This document shows positions 1 to 8,956 of a stretch of DNA of 64,000 nucleotides, in pieces. The translations under genes and the position numbers were made by a program. Each line of letters opens with the position of its first letter. The stretch's first letter is position 1. The notes below the pieces were generated by a model, which made no database searches, had not been told where the DNA came from, and worked only from the letters and a program-made list of their open reading frames with translations. This stretch comes from Secundilactobacillus hailunensis (GTDB taxonomy: Bacteria; Bacillota; Bacilli; Lactobacillales; Lactobacillaceae): assembly GCF_005405185.1 (NCBI RefSeq), contig NZ_BJDO01000003.1, positions 55,667-119,666 of the forward strand, read 5' to 3'.

Positions 1-2809
1 CAGACAGCGTGTGCACACTGCGAACTTGCCCGACATTATCATCGTAAACATCGATTTCAAGTCCGGTATTTTTTTGATAAGCACCCGCTTCTAGATGAAG
101 CTGCATTGAATAACGTCCAGAACTCAGCTGGTTTAAATGCTGGTTGGCAATCGTCAGGATTTCAGCCAGTTGAGCTCTTAATACATACCGTTCCAAGCCG
201 AGTTTATTATCACCGCCACCTGCAACGGTCTCGACTAAGAGCTGAAGCTCATTCAGTTCATCCAATTGGGCTGCAACTTGCTGAGTTGCAGCCTTTAATT
301 GTGCCAAAATATCACCGTTTACGGTAACTTGCTTTTGACTTTCATCAGCTTGTTTTTGAGCCGTTTGCAGCTGCTCATTACAGTCAGCTAACTTCTGTCG
401 GTTCTCGGTTACATCAACCAGCTGCTTATCACCAACTAACTGCTGATATGCTGCCACATCCGCTTTGGCAGTCGTTAGCGCTTGCTGATGATCCTGAATG
501 GCCTTCTTAAGGATGGGTATCTGATCCAGTTGGCCGATCAATTCAACAAACTGAGCCATTTTATTCGAACCTAAATGCACTTTAACTGTCTTTTCTAAAG
601 CATTGGTAACCTGAGTTAACTTCTCTTCAGTTTTCTTTAACGTTGCTTCTGTGTTCTGTAAATTAGCTTGCGTCGTCGCCACTTGTTCCTTACTGTGTTG
701 CAAAGCCTGATCATTCTGCTGTACTTGTTGCTGGTGCTTGGTCACTTGCTGCTGTTGCTGCGTCATATAATTATCAAGAGCGGTCAAATCGGCAAATTCA
801 GCTGGCAGCTGTTTTTGAGCTGTTTCCAGTTTAGTCTGGGTGGTTTGCAGGGCTAATTTAGCCGATTGAACCCTTCCCTTTAGCGTTTGAATCGTCTGTT
901 GCTGGTCTTCGATTGCTGCGGTCTGCATTTGTCGTTCAGCAATTGCCTGATCAACTTTAGCCAACTGCTGGGTGACATCGCTCAGCTGCTGTTCAGTTTC
1001 AGTTGCCTGTTGCGTAATCTTTGAAAGCATGACTGCCACCGTCAGACTAGCCTCAACTTTAAGCTCATCTCGGAGCTGCTGTTCTTGTTGGTTAACGGCT
1101 TGTCGCAGCGTCTCTAGTGCTTGCTGTTGATTGGTTAAGTCAGCAGTGGCTTTTGTACGTTGATCTTTTAACTGCTGCAGGGCCTGTTCAGCCACTTTGA
1201 TCGTTTCATTGTCAACTGGTTTCGTTGCGGTCACCGCGTGAGGTGCCGGATGAGAGACACTGCCACAAACTGGGCATGGTGTTCCCGGTTTCAACTGACT
1301 GGCCAACACAGCAATTTGTCCCGCCAGCCACTGATTTCTTAACATCTCATATTCAGTATTGGCAGTGGCCGTCTTTTGATTTAGGTCAGTGACTGTTGAC
1401 TGGAGAGCTGCAACTGTTTTTTCCTGCTTAGTTAATTGGGCTTGCTGGTCAAACAAATCACTGACCCGTTTCTTCGTGCTTGCCTGATCAACTTTTAGCG
1501 CCGTTAGCCGAGCACTGGTTTTCAGCAGATCCGCTTGCTGTCCAATTTGGTCGTTCAACTGTTTGAGTTCAGCTTGCTGAGTAACTTCAGTCGCCTGAGT
1601 TTTTGACAGCTCAGCAGCCAGCTTCAAATGATTGCGATCATCTTGATCCAGCTGCTGATTCAACTGGCGTACTTGTTCATAGAGTGGCCGTTGCTTTGAA
1701 AGAACCGCAATTTCAGACTGAATTTTAGTCATTTTCTGAGTGATTTTTGTTAATTGCCCCCGTTGTGCTTCAAACTGTTGAGAGGTTGTCGTTTGGGTTT
1801 TTAAGTCATTAGTTAAAGTAACTTTTTGCCGTTTCAATTGTTGTTGCTGTGTGGCTAACTCCTGTTGCTGTCCATAATCATGCTGCTGTTCGTTCACCCA
1901 ATTCAGCGTATCTAGTTGCTGCTGTTGCTGGTCAATTTGTGGCTGATCCGCTTGCAGTCTTTTTTCTTCTTGGTGTTTAACGTTTAATTTCTCAATGTTT
2001 TGGTTCATTTTTTGATCAGTCTCAATTTGATTATTCAGCTGATTAACTTTTTTTTGCGTGGCCGTTAATGCTTGCTTAGTAGCCGTTAAATTCGTCTGAT
2101 CCTGCTGATACTGACCTTCAAGCTGTTCGAGACCATGTTCGCCATCAGTAGTCGTCCAGCGTACCCGTTTCAGCCCGCTATCAATCACCGACCGCGCTGA
2201 TTTGATCTGCTCTCGCTGGGTATTCAGCTGCTGTTTTAAGACCGTTGCCCAGCGCTGAAACAGCTGGGTCCCAAATACTTTTCTGAGGATGGCTTCTTTG
2301 GCACTGGAATCCGATACCAAAAAACGTCTAAATTCACCCTGTGGGAGTAAGACAATTTGCACAAACTGCTTGCGGCTGATCTGCAAAATATCGGTCAGTT
2401 TAAGATTGATTTCCTGCATCCGGGTAATTTCATCGGTTTTCACACCCGCTTTAAAAATCATCAGTTTACCGCTGCTGGGATATTCACGAGTACCCGTCCC
2501 ACGCTTTTTAGCTAAAGTTTGTTTGGACTGACGTGTAACCTCGTACTCTAGCCCTTTATGTTCAAACCTCAACGTCACCGTAGTGGGCTCATCGGTTTCC
2601 GCAAAATCCGAGCGTAACGCTGAAGGATCACGGTCATCACTGGCACTTTCACCGTATAACGCAAAGGTCATCGCATCAAAGAGCGTGGTTTTACCACTGC
2701 CCGTGGGTCCAGCAATCAAAAAGATTGAAGCATCGTCCAATTGAGTAAAATCAATGGTTTGCTTAGCGTACGGTCCAAAATTAGTCATTTTCAGTTGCAA
2801 TGGTTTCAT
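1..2809 (-). CDS. sbcC: SbcC, ATPase subunit of the SbcCD nuclease (3' end off window)
   Basis: ATPase and coiled-coil subunit of the SbcCD (Mre11-Rad50 type) nuclease that opens hairpins and processes DNA ends. The frame is open from an ATG at 2809 to the window edge: 936 codons visible of about 1,040 usual for the family. Seen directly: Walker A GPTGSGKT at residues 34-41, long Gln-rich coiled coils on both sides of a zinc hook CPVC near residue 512, and the start of the signature motif (HTLS) at the edge. The start overlaps the sbcD stop as ATGA, so the two are translationally coupled. The C-terminal Walker B half lies outside the window. Identification is secure. Confidence 0.95.
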   Translation of the reverse strand, partial: MKPLQLKMTNFGPYAKQTIDFTQLDDASIFLIAGPTGSGKTTLFDAMTFALYGESASDDRDPSALRSDFAETDEPTTVTLRFEHKGLEYEVTRQSKQTLAKKRGTGTREYPSSGKLMIFKAGVKTDEITRMQEINLKLTDILQISRKQFVQIVLLPQGEFRRFLVSDSSAKEAILRKVFGTQLFQRWATVLKQQLNTQREQIKSARSVIDSGLKRVRWTTTDGEHGLEQLEGQYQQDQTNLTATKQALTATQKKVNQLNNQIETDQKMNQNIEKLNVKHQEEKRLQADQPQIDQQQQQLDTLNWVNEQQHDYGQQQELATQQQQLKRQKVTLTNDLKTQTTTSQQFEAQRGQLTKITQKMTKIQSEIAVLSKQRPLYEQVRQLNQQLDQDDRNHLKLAAELSKTQATEVTQQAELKQLNDQIGQQADLLKTSARLTALKVDQASTKKRVSDLFDQQAQLTKQEKTVAALQSTVTDLNQKTATANTEYEMLRNQWLAGQIAVLASQLKPGTPCPVCGSVSHPAPHAVTATKPVDNETIKVAEQALQQLKDQRTKATADLTNQQQALETLRQAVNQQEQQLRDELKVEASLTVAVMLSKITQQATETEQQLSDVTQQLAKVDQAIAERQMQTAAIEDQQQTIQTLKGRVQSAKLALQTTQTKLETAQKQLPAEFADLTALDNYMTQQQQQVTKHQQQVQQNDQALQHSKEQVATTQANLQNTEATLKKTEEKLTQVTNALEKTVKVHLGSNKMAQFVELIGQLDQIPILKKAIQDHQQALTTAKADVAAYQQLVGDKQLVDVTENRQKLADCNEQLQTAQKQADESQKQVTVNGDILAQLKAATQQVAAQLDELNELQLLVETVAGGGDNKLGLERYVLRAQLAEILTIANQHLNQLSSGRYSMQLHLEAGAYQKNTGLEIDVYDDNVGQVRSVHTLS

Positions 2810-3948
2810 GCTTGCTCCCCACTTTCATTTGCCCGTTTGAGTGCTGCCTTCGCCCATTTTTCCTGTTGCGGGGTCAGACGCTCTTTTGCCACCTGCTCGT
2901 AAAAATCCCCTAATAGGTCCATTGGCGATTTTTGTCGAATCTGCTGACTAGTTTCACCATGGTAGCGAACTTGCGGGTCAAACCCATCTGCCCGCCCTAA
3001 AGTAACGATTCGTGGAAAGATTTCCCGTAAGCGTGCCATGACGTTGGGAATCGGCTGCTTATCGGTCAGCGTGATGCCAACGTAATCTTCGTGATTGACG
3101 GTAATATCATCAGCCGTAGCCATTAGCTCTTCAAAACTACTGGTGATCTGTCGCACGTCATGAATCGGCGTAATCGATTTGAACGTGACCTTGACGGGTG
3201 TCTGGTCGGTATCCACGATCCAAACGCCCTTTTTCTGGCTGGCTTCTGATAAGGAAAACTTAACTGGCGAGCCACTGTAACGGGCATTGGGCAGCTGCAA
3301 CGCATCTTTTCCGTGTAAATGTCCTAAAGCAACGTAGTCAAAATCCGCTAATAGATCCGTTGGCACCGCGGCCAAACCTCCAACGGTTAAATTGGTTTCC
3401 GAGTCAGTAGTTGAACTGCCGGCTACAAAGAAATGTGCTACTAATAGGTGCTTCTTAGAAGAATCAAAGTGGGTTTCCATTTCCGTAACAACTCGTTCAA
3501 ACGCTTGATCCAAATGCTGAATAGTATCATCGTTAAAGTATTGCTGAGCCGCAAAGGGTTCAAAATAGGGACAGAGGAAAAGTTGCGTATCAGGTAATTC
3601 AATCGGGGTAAACGCTTGGCTAAGATCAGTATGCAGGTATAGATTAGTCGCCTTAAACCACGGCGTACCCGTTGCCAACCGTGTCGCACTATCATGATTA
3701 CCAGAAATGGCGTAGATGGGTAAGTGGTCCGTCAGGTTCAGTTGCTGCAACATCTGATTGACCATTGCCACTGATGCTTCGCGGGGTAATCGTCGGTCGT
3801 AGACATCGCCCGCAATAATCAGGCCATCAACTTGTTCTTGTTTAGCGATCTGTTCGATCTGGTCAAAGGCGTTTTGCTGCTCATCGGTCAGATCAAAACC
3901 ATGAAGCCGGCGACCAATGTGCCAATCCGCTGTATGTAGCAATTTCAC
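2806..3948 (-). CDS. sbcD: SbcD, nuclease subunit of SbcCD
   Basis: Metallophosphoesterase subunit that provides the Mn-dependent exo/endonuclease activity of SbcCD. The 380-residue length is normal. Metal-binding motifs are visible: DxH (D8, H10), GDVYD around residue 48, GNHDS around residue 84, and GHLHG further on. The start is GTG at 3948, preceded by a GGAGAG ribosome site; no better ATG gives the conserved KLLHTADWH amino terminus. It is the first gene of the leftward sbcDC operon and shares the last four bases with sbcC. The region 3960-4090 upstream should hold its promoter. Nothing is missing. Confidence 0.95.
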   Translation of the reverse strand: MKLLHTADWHIGRRLHGFDLTDEQQNAFDQIEQIAKQEQVDGLIIAGDVYDRRLPREASVAMVNQMLQQLNLTDHLPIYAISGNHDSATRLATGTPWFKATNLYLHTDLSQAFTPIELPDTQLFLCPYFEPFAAQQYFNDDTIQHLDQAFERVVTEMETHFDSSKKHLLVAHFFVAGSSTTDSETNLTVGGLAAVPTDLLADFDYVALGHLHGKDALQLPNARYSGSPVKFSLSEASQKKGVWIVDTDQTPVKVTFKSITPIHDVRQITSSFEELMATADDITVNHEDYVGITLTDKQPIPNVMARLREIFPRIVTLGRADGFDPQVRYHGETSQQIRQKSPMDLLGDFYEQVAKERLTPQQEKWAKAALKRANESGEQA

Positions 3949-4106
3949 TCTTATCGCTCTCCGTTCGTATTCGATACCTTTTATTTTAGCAAATTAACAG
4001 TCGCTGGAAAAGCTAATACGCGAACATATTTTCGATTTATTTGTCCCACTTGCCAAACTCACCAAAATAGCCTAATCTGCAGGTAACTTATAAAGGAGCT
4101 GATGAT

Positions 4107-4601
4107 ATGCTGCAGACAACTTACGCGTCACCGTTAGGCCAATTGATCCTGTTGGCGGATACTTCGCACTTATTGGGTGTCTGGTATTCTGACCAGGCTC
4201 ATTTAGGCGCTCATTACCCACTTGCATCGATCAAACATGGCAGTTCAACTGTGCTGAAACAAACTGCCCAGTGGTTAACCGCTTATTTTAATGGTCAAAA
4301 GCCATCCATTAAGCAACTCCCATTAGCACCAGAGGCCACACCCTTCCGCCAGCAGGTCTATCGTGTTTTGACAACGATTCCCTATGGCCAAACCATGACT
4401 TATCAGCAAATTGTTGAGCGACTGTCTGAATTAAACGGTCAGCCAACTGGATCAGCTCGGGCAGTTGGTGGCGCCGTGGGCCACAATCCAATTTCAATTA
4501 TTATCCCCTGTCACCGGGTTATCGGTACCAACGGCAACTTAACTGGTTATGCTGGGGGCCTAGCACGTAAAAAAGCGCTGTTAGCGCTGGAGCAGGCCTA
4601 A
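4107..4601 (+). CDS. ogt: methylated-DNA-protein cysteine methyltransferase
   Basis: Repairs O6-alkylguanine by suicidal transfer of the alkyl group to its own cysteine. The 164-residue protein carries the active-site PCHRV motif with the acceptor Cys at residue 135, preceded by a glycine-rich segment with GGAVGHNP and followed by TGYAGGLARK, all typical of the Ogt/MGMT DNA-binding domain. The ATG at 4107 has a good AAAGGAGCTG ribosome site. It stands alone between the divergent sbcDC operon and the LOG-family gene, which starts about 70 bases further on and may be cotranscribed. Confidence 0.93.
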   Translation: MLQTTYASPLGQLILLADTSHLLGVWYSDQAHLGAHYPLASIKHGSSTVLKQTAQWLTAYFNGQKPSIKQLPLAPEATPFRQQVYRVLTTIPYGQTMTYQQIVERLSELNGQPTGSARAVGGAVGHNPISIIIPCHRVIGTNGNLTGYAGGLARKKALLALEQA

Positions 4602-4669
4602 ATCGGGTTAATTGTAATACCCAATTTTACCTGCAAAATGCTTGATAGCAACTTTTAGGAGGAATCTGA

Positions 4670-5245
4670 ATGATCCAAAAAATTGCGGTTTACTGTGGTG
4701 CATCCGCAGGAAATCTACCGGTCTACCAGCAAACGGCTGCTGAACTTGGCCGTTACCTGGCTAAGCATCAGCTGGAATTAGTCTATGGTGGTGGCAGTGT
4801 CGGCTTAATGGGCGTACTGGCAACTGCCGTGATTGATGCCGGCGGTAAAGTACACGGCGTCATGCCGCAAAACCTCGTTGACCGTGGTGCTGCAGCTCAC
4901 AATCTCACCGATCTGACGGTGGTTGACAATATGGCGCTGCGTAAACAGCGAATGTTAGCCATGGCCGATGGCTGTATTGCCCTGCCCGGTGGTCCAGGAA
5001 CGTTAGAGGAAATCGTTGAAGCCTATTCTTGGGCGCGAATCGGCGATAACCCTAACCCCTGTGTTTTTTATAACGTCAATCACTATTACGATCCGTTAAA
5101 GACCTTTTTTGATCAAATGGTTCAGCAAGGCTTTCTCACTGCTGAACATCGCAGTAAGGTGTTGTTCGTCGATCGGCTCACTGAGATTTTTAACTTCATG
5201 GCCCATTACACCCCCCCAACCGTTAGAACCAACTATCATCACTAA
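4670..5245 (+). CDS. LOG family protein (TIGR00730 type Rossmann fold)
   Basis: 191-residue LOG-family protein. The family hydrolyses nucleoside 5'-monophosphates with release of ribose 5-phosphate (cytokinin-activating enzymes and their bacterial relatives). Seen: an amino-terminal Rossmann start (IAVYCGAS), a GGGSVGLMG nucleotide loop, and the family signature PGGPGTLEE with its catalytic Glu. The ATG at 4670 follows a TAGGAGGAATC ribosome site. A stem-loop terminator lies directly after the stop. Family assignment is firm; the physiological substrate in this organism is not evident. Many annotations use the older name lysine decarboxylase-like for this family. Confidence 0.88.
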   Translation: MIQKIAVYCGASAGNLPVYQQTAAELGRYLAKHQLELVYGGGSVGLMGVLATAVIDAGGKVHGVMPQNLVDRGAAAHNLTDLTVVDNMALRKQRMLAMADGCIALPGGPGTLEEIVEAYSWARIGDNPNPCVFYNVNHYYDPLKTFFDQMVQQGFLTAEHRSKVLFVDRLTEIFNFMAHYTPPTVRTNYHH

Positions 5246-5250
5246 AAAAC

Positions 5251-5283
5251 AAAGCCCTGCCATATCTGTTGGCAGGACTTTTT
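5251..5283 (+). terminator. rho-independent terminator after the LOG gene
   Basis: Stem CCTGCCA/TGGCAGG with a short loop followed by a T run. Confidence 0.85.
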
Positions 5284-5354
5284 AGTGTTCAATTAACTGG
5301 ATTCTAGTTATAATCATACTCAAAAAGTAATCATTAAGAAGGGAGCTGTCTATC

Positions 5355-5843
5355 ATGCTTGCTGATGTGCACTACTCCACGCAAGTACATACGGACGTTT
5401 TTCAGGGACTCATTGTATTGGATAAGCAGGCGCAGCGCCATTTTTGGGCAACCTGCTCACAGTTGGTTTGTCTAGTCATTTTATTAGCGTCAACAATTGG
5501 CATGATGAGTATACCGCCACTTTCATCAATGAACTATACGACGGTTAGTCTACAAGCAATTTGGGCTTCGCCAGTTGAGCGCTTATTTATATTCTTAATT
5601 ATAGGGTCATTTGGCATCTCCTGGATCTTTTGGCTTCGCGACCTTAAATATCAAACCCTAGCTTCAAAATACGATCAGCTATATCGGGAACACTTAGCCA
5701 TGATCAAAGCTTCAGCACCCCTAACGGAACTGAATGCCCATTACCGCTATCTGATGTCGCTGGCAAGCCACTTTACACTGACCAGTAATGTGATTTTACT
5801 GGCATACGCGGCAGCCATTATTATTTATCATCTACAACCCTGA
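5355..5843 (+). CDS. small membrane protein of unknown function
   Basis: I do not recognise this 162-residue protein. It has about three hydrophobic stretches: residues 35-55, 75-97, and 140-160 at the extreme carboxyl end. A charged segment between the second and third probably lies in the cytosol. The ATG at 5355 has a GAAGGGAGCTG ribosome site, so the gene is likely translated. It stands alone between the terminator of the LOG gene and the esterase, with no operon partner. No catalytic motif is visible. Confidence 0.7.
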   Translation: MLADVHYSTQVHTDVFQGLIVLDKQAQRHFWATCSQLVCLVILLASTIGMMSIPPLSSMNYTTVSLQAIWASPVERLFIFLIIGSFGISWIFWLRDLKYQTLASKYDQLYREHLAMIKASAPLTELNAHYRYLMSLASHFTLTSNVILLAYAAAIIIYHLQP

Positions 5844-5952
5844 ACCACACTGCTTTTTAGAATTCAAAAATGGGATAGCCAAACCAAATACTTGACCTTG
5901 TCTCATTTTTTTGGCATACTCACCGTGAATTTAATCTTTGGAGGTGGGTAAG

Positions 5953-6753
5953 ATGCAAGTGAAACATGATATTGTTTATGATGAAAATCGCCATTTAACG
6001 CTGGATGCTTACCACGATGGGACCAAGCCATTTTTAGGACTCATTATTGATATCCACGGTGGGGGCTGGTTCCGTGGTGATAAGGGCAAAGATGCAGATT
6101 GGGCATCCCGTTTAGCTGACCTTGGTTATATGGTACTCGTACCCAATTATCGCATGACTCCTGACGTTTATTACCCTGAACCGCTAGCTGATATGGCATC
6201 ATTAATGGAGTGGATCTCGCGCAGTGAATACAACCAGATGCCAATTGGTGTGGTCGGCTCTTCTGCAGGGGGCAACATGGCGGTTGAAATGGCCATTCGC
6301 TACGGGATTCCGGCAGTTTCGCTTTCCGGTATTTTAGACATTGATGACTGGCTGGCCAACCACAAAGACGTGGTGCCTGCTGAAGGCGACACCAGTGGTT
6401 TTAACCAGCAAGCCAGTTCAACAATTAATCAAAATGGTGCTAACGACGCCTTTTACAAGTGGTTTGTAATGAACTACTTTAACCAACGGACAGACGAATT
6501 AACCGCCGCAACCCCCGTTCACCGGGTAACCAGTGAGACTGGTCCAATGTATCTAGCTAATTCTTTAAATGAATTTGTGCCGACCAGCGGGATTTTATCA
6601 ATGGCTGATGCTTTGACGGACGTTGGTGTCCCCTTTGAATTGAATATGGTGCCCGGTACGCGTCACGCTAAGGGTTATTTAGATGATGTTTACGATGAAA
6701 CCGTCGACTTTTTGAGGCACCATGTCTTAGTTAAACACGTTGATGCCGTTTAA
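5953..6753 (+). CDS. alpha/beta hydrolase (esterase/lipase, HGGG type)
   Basis: Serine hydrolase of the alpha/beta fold, probably a carboxylesterase. The oxyanion-hole motif HGGGW lies near residue 34, the nucleophile elbow GSSAGG near residue 98, and a His is present in the carboxyl-terminal RHAKGYL segment. Start choice: the frame is open further upstream, but the ATG at 5953 is preceded by GGAGGTGGG at the right distance, giving 266 residues. No signal peptide, so cytosolic. Substrate unknown. It ends at a bidirectional terminator facing the glutathione peroxidase gene. Confidence 0.87.
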   Translation: MQVKHDIVYDENRHLTLDAYHDGTKPFLGLIIDIHGGGWFRGDKGKDADWASRLADLGYMVLVPNYRMTPDVYYPEPLADMASLMEWISRSEYNQMPIGVVGSSAGGNMAVEMAIRYGIPAVSLSGILDIDDWLANHKDVVPAEGDTSGFNQQASSTINQNGANDAFYKWFVMNYFNQRTDELTAATPVHRVTSETGPMYLANSLNEFVPTSGILSMADALTDVGVPFELNMVPGTRHAKGYLDDVYDETVDFLRHHVLVKHVDAV

Positions 6754-6766
6754 ATATAGTTCAGAG

Positions 6767-6812
6767 AAAAGTAGCGTTGGTAACTTGAATGAGTTTACCA
6801 ACGCTACTTTTA
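6767..6812. terminator. bidirectional terminator between the esterase and gpx genes
   Basis: Perfect stem AAAGTAGCGTTGGTAA paired with its complement across an 11-base loop, with A and T runs on both sides. It serves the two convergent genes. Confidence 0.85.
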
Positions 6813-6813
6813 T

Positions 6814-7284
6814 TTAATCTTTTAGCGCTTTCACAATTGCTGGTTCAACTTTTTCTGGTTTAGTCACCGGCGCATACCGACTGATCAGCTGTCCGTCACG
6901 ACCAATCAGAAACTTCGTAAAGTTCCACTTGATCCGACCATGACCGGCAGTATCTTTCAAGTAGGTAAACAATGGATCTTCGCCATCACCGTTGACTTGG
7001 ACCTGCTTGGTCATTGGGAACGTCACGCCATAGTGTAGTTGACAATACGCCTCGGTTGCTTCATCTGAATCCAGTTCCTGGTGAAATTGGTTTGATGGCA
7101 GCCCTAATACTTCAAATCCCTGTTCATGATACTGCTGATAGAGCTTTTCAATGCCTTCTAGCTGCGGTGCCAGACCGCACTTACTAGCGGTGTTCACGAT
7201 CAGCAAAACTTTACCGGCATAGTCGGCAAAATTGATTGCTTGACCACTCATTTCAGTTTCTTGAAAATCATATATTGTACTCAT
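6814..7284 (-). CDS. gpx: glutathione peroxidase family thiol peroxidase
   Basis: 156-residue peroxidase that reduces hydroperoxides; bacterial members usually use thioredoxin rather than glutathione. Seen: peroxidatic Cys36 in NTASKCG, the PSNQF motif with the conserved Gln, and WNFTKFLIG, which supplies the Trp and Asn of the catalytic tetrad. The position before NQF is Ser where many homologues have Cys. A longer frame exists, but the ATG at 7284 has an AGGAGGAAG ribosome site directly upstream and gives the standard MSTIYDF amino terminus. Monocistronic. Confidence 0.93.
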   Translation of the reverse strand: MSTIYDFQETEMSGQAINFADYAGKVLLIVNTASKCGLAPQLEGIEKLYQQYHEQGFEVLGLPSNQFHQELDSDEATEAYCQLHYGVTFPMTKQVQVNGDGEDPLFTYLKDTAGHGRIKWNFTKFLIGRDGQLISRYAPVTKPEKVEPAIVKALKD

Positions 7285-7366
7285 ACTTCTTCCTCCTCTT
7301 AAAAGCATTGTGCACAATCAATATAACGCTTTTAAGCGACACTAACAAGCTATTGCAACGATTAAA

Positions 7367-7409
7367 ATAACCCGTCAAACAGTCCAGTTAACTGTTTGAC
7401 GGGTTATTT
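7367..7409 (-). terminator. terminator of the flavoprotein operon
   Basis: Stem AACCCGTCAAACAGT paired with ACTGTTTGACGGGTT, immediately downstream of the 7430-8956 gene on the minus strand and T-rich beyond. Confidence 0.85.
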
Positions 7410-7429
7410 AATGACTTATTTAAGCTTAA

Positions 7430-8956
7430 TTAGCTTTCTGACGCCCCAGATGTCGCATCAGTATCCGCTGACTCTGATTCTGGTTTCGGAGCAGCTGCAG
7501 GCTTCTTAGCCGGTGTCGAATCATCATCAGATGTGTAACCGGTTTCTGATGAAGTTTCCTCAGAAGCACCAGTTAAAGCATCTGCATCGATGGGTTCTTC
7601 CGCAGCTGCAGGCTTTACAGCTTCAGTTGATTCAGAAGCCCCACTGGTTGTATCAGTTGCTGGTTTTTCTTCAACTGATTTAGAAGCTGAAGCCCCACTC
7701 GTAGCATCCGCTGCAGGCTTTTCTTCAACTGACTTAGAAGCTGAAGCCCCACTCGTAGCATCGGCCTTGGTCGGATCGGAATGCTTAGAAGCACTGGTAA
7801 CGGCATCCAAACCAGTAATTGGTGACATTGGAACAGCGTCCGGATCCTTAACCAACTTTTGACCCGTAGCAGCCAAGTAATACTTCAAGATCGGCATAAT
7901 ATCGATCACTAATTCGTTGACTCCACGGTAACGCCGGTTTTCATCGCGCATTGCCCGGTAGTAATGCATCACATGCTGATTAGGTCCCGTTTGAGCTGGC
8001 ATTGAAACGACGTCGCTTTCACCGGTCCGTAATGCATAAAGCACCTGCTTAACGTGTTCAACCACTCGAGCTGGGTGAACAGCACTTAACGGATCACCTG
8101 CTTGATCAGGGGTTCTTGGTGCCAGCATATGTGCTGCATCGGTCTTCTTGTTGTAGTAAATGAACTGGTTATTGTCATCGGCAAAGGTCAATTCACCCGC
8201 CATGGAATTCAGGAAGTAATTGAGCTGATCGACGGTCAAGAGTCCACGGTCAAGTTTGACGTAATCGCCACCGCTAGCAGCATGGGTCTTTTCAGCAGCC
8301 TTTTCAACCCATTCCGGATCAGTCATATCAACGTCAGGAACCGTTGTATTGACTGGATGTTTAGATTCCATGTCTTCTTCGTGGGAATTCTTTGGATCTG
8401 GTGCGTCCAACATTTCAATCACCCTCATAAACGTTAAGAATTTCTTCATGACTGATTCCAAGAAACCAACGGTCCCTGAATCCTTCAAATTACCATCAGC
8501 ATCAAAGGCTTCCTTGGCATTACTCAAAAGAAATTCATTACCGGGCATCACAAACGCGTTGACTCCAGGAGATTCCAAAATTTGCTTTAAGTGCAGCTGG
8601 GCCCGTGAAGACCCCTGAGTATGGTAGGATGCCCCAACGATCCAAACCGCTTTGCCATCCAGTGGATGAACGTTGTTGGACAACCATTCAATCACGTTCT
8701 TCATGGCTGCGGGTACCGTATGATTATGTTCTGGTGTTGCTAAGATGACACCGTTAGCACCCGAAATCTTACGCGCTAGTGCGTGAACTGCTGGGTTATC
8801 ATCATGATCTTCGTCTTCATTAAATACGGGGATATCATTAATATCTAAGATCTCAATATCAACCGTCTTTTTAAAGTGGTCACGGATAAATTCCAATAAC
8901 ATCCGATTATATGATTGTTCACCGATTGAACCGGCGATTCCAACTAATTTAACCAT
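7430..8956 (-). CDS. NADPH-dependent FMN reductase / PAS-like fusion with a multi-flavinylation-like tail
   Basis: 508-residue cytosolic flavoprotein with three parts. Residues 1-185 form an NADPH-dependent FMN reductase (flavodoxin-like) domain with GSIGEQSYN near residue 9 and TPEHNHTVPAAMKN near residue 74. Residues about 240-362 resemble the PAS domain found in DUF438 proteins (HPARVVEHV, YYRAMRDE, ELVIDIMPI). Residues 384-508 are a low-complexity Ala/Lys/Pro/Glu linker holding six Dxx[ST]xAS motifs at 384, 399, 417, 435, 459 and 500: DAVTSAS, DATSGAS twice, DTTSGAS, DALTGAS and DATSGAS. These resemble the sequence on which ApbE attaches FMN to Thr/Ser. Two motifs sit in a near-identical 18-residue tandem repeat. 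The first base of its ATG is the last base of the upstream stop (TAATG), so translation is coupled. No signal peptide is seen. The reductase call is firm; covalent flavins are inference. Confidence 0.85.
   Translation of the reverse strand: MVKLVGIAGSIGEQSYNRMLLEFIRDHFKKTVDIEILDINDIPVFNEDEDHDDNPAVHALARKISGANGVILATPEHNHTVPAAMKNVIEWLSNNVHPLDGKAVWIVGASYHTQGSSRAQLHLKQILESPGVNAFVMPGNEFLLSNAKEAFDADGNLKDSGTVGFLESVMKKFLTFMRVIEMLDAPDPKNSHEEDMESKHPVNTTVPDVDMTDPEWVEKAAEKTHAASGGDYVKLDRGLLTVDQLNYFLNSMAGELTFADDNNQFIYYNKKTDAAHMLAPRTPDQAGDPLSAVHPARVVEHVKQVLYALRTGESDVVSMPAQTGPNQHVMHYYRAMRDENRRYRGVNELVIDIMPILKYYLAATGQKLVKDPDAVPMSPITGLDAVTSASKHSDPTKADATSGASASKSVEEKPAADATSGASASKSVEEKPATDTTSGASESTEAVKPAAAEEPIDADALTGASEETSSETGYTSDDDSTPAKKPAAAPKPESESADTDATSGASES

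Noticed and set aside
106..2531. Several plus-strand open frames opposite sbcC
   Set aside because: They are shadows of the coiled-coil coding sequence: Leu-rich or low complexity, no ribosome sites, while the minus frame is an unbroken SbcC.
7590..7862. Plus-strand frame opposite the flavin tail
   Set aside because: It is produced by the repetitive Ser/Ala/Glu codons of the real gene.
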